Below, in pieces: positions 12,845 through 13,389 of a DNA stretch of 13,389 nt (its first letter is position 1; each line of letters opens with the position of its first letter). Below the pieces are notes generated by a model, which saw nothing but the letters and a program-made list of their open reading frames with translations, had not been told where the DNA came from and ran no database searches. The DNA comes from Dehalococcoidia bacterium (GTDB lineage Bacteria; Chloroflexota; Dehalococcoidia; UBA2979). Position numbers and translations under genes: made by a program. Location of the stretch: contig SCTU01000049.1 in NCBI GenBank assembly GCA_004297315.1, forward strand, positions 1-13,389, written 5' to 3'.

Positions 12845-13389
12845 CTACCGGTAGGCATGGAGCCCCGTCAGGAAGTAGTTCCCGAAGTAGGTCAGCATCA
12901 CGGAGGCAAACCCGATGAGGAGCAGGACCGCACCGCGCCGCCCACGCCAGTTCCGCAGCGCACGCGTGTGCAGGTAGCCGGCGTAGATCAGCAGCGTGAC
13001 CAACGCCGCGGTCTCCTTCGGGTCCCAGCCCCAGTACCGTCCCCACGCGGCGTTCGCCCAGTACGCGCCCAGGATCAGCAGCAGCACCATGAACGGGAAC
13101 CCGAAGGCCACCGCGCTGAACCCGATCTCGTCCAACGTCTCCAGCGAGGGGAGGGAAGGCCGACGCAGGCGCTCCTGCGCGAGGTAGAGCACGCCCGCGC
13201 CGAAGGCCACGGTGAAACACGAGTAGGCCATGACGCCCACGGTGATGTGCAGCATCAGCACGTTGTTCTGCAGCGCCGGCACGAGCGGCTTGATGTCCGA
13301 GGAGACGCTGGCCGCGTAGAGCAGCATCGCCATCCCCACTGGCAGCACCACCACGCCCAGCGCACGGCTGTGGTAGCGCGCGTACGTCA
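12845..13389 (-). CDS. ccsB: Cytochrome c biogenesis protein CcsB/ResC (System II), N-terminus off the window
   Basis: C-terminal 181 codons of the CcsA/CcsB-CcmC-type haem-handling membrane protein of System II, which presents haem for covalent attachment to apocytochromes outside the membrane. Signature features are YHSRALG before a membrane segment, LMLHITVGVMAYSCF with a conserved His, the Trp-rich WGRYWGWDPKETAAL (the WWD-type haem motif), a following YLHTRA and the C-terminal GNYFLTGLHAYR. About five hydrophobic segments are visible. The frame stays open through 13389, so the true start lies upstream; an internal GTG at 13354 is not the start. ResB would be expected nearby, probably just upstream beyond the window. 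Confidence 0.93.
   Translation of the reverse strand, partial: TYARYHSRALGVVVLPVGMAMLLYAASVSSDIKPLVPALQNNVLMLHITVGVMAYSCFTVAFGAGVLYLAQERLRRPSLPSLETLDEIGFSAVAFGFPFMVLLLILGAYWANAAWGRYWGWDPKETAALVTLLIYAGYLHTRALRNWRGRRGAVLLLIGFASVMLTYFGNYFLTGLHAYR

Overview
The window is high-GC bacterial DNA, densely packed with genes and without any gene-free stretch over 300 bases. It carries an aerobic respiration and cytochrome-biogenesis neighbourhood: an A-type haem-copper oxidase operon, haem A synthase, copper proteins, a thioredoxin-cytochrome c fusion and a System II cytochrome c assembly protein. Gene content and protein style hint at Chloroflexota (Dehalococcoidia or Thermomicrobia-like), but this is a low-confidence guess. 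No tRNA, rRNA, CRISPR array or mobile element was seen.

Layout. Positions 1-534 (minus) hold the first 178 codons of a short-chain dehydrogenase. Divergent from it is a small Cys-rich PAS-LuxR regulator (715-1293). The oxidase operon runs on the minus strand from 5298 down to 1290: subunit II, subunit I, subunit IV, subunit III and a fifth membrane-anchored cupredoxin-like gene, mostly with overlapping stop/start codons. Between subunit II and a second, paralogous PAS-LuxR regulator (5474-6061, plus) lies a perfect 42-bp palindrome. Downstream on the plus strand are a cupredoxin lipoprotein (6223-6774), a strong hairpin terminator, haem A synthase ctaA (6874-7815) and, overlapping its stop codon, a GrdB/PrdB-like gene that is complete only if an in-frame TGA (8313-8315) is read as selenocysteine. 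A stem-loop of bacterial SECIS geometry follows that TGA. Convergent on the minus strand come two radical SAM/SPASM genes (11035 to 8632), a 242-bp gap, then DUF4202, a TlpA-cytochrome c fusion and a CcsB fragment running off the window end.

How the genes work together. CtaA makes the haem A used by subunit I. The cupredoxins are candidates for electron delivery or copper handling. The thioredoxin-cytochrome c fusion and CcsB belong to cytochrome c maturation. The AhbC/NirJ-like radical SAM protein suggests tetrapyrrole side-chain chemistry. The two PAS-LuxR paralogues bracketing the oxidase operon are the obvious candidate regulators, with a four-cysteine pattern that could sense redox state or a metal. 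The most notable single observation is the probable selenoprotein translationally coupled to ctaA, which ordinary annotation would truncate or split.
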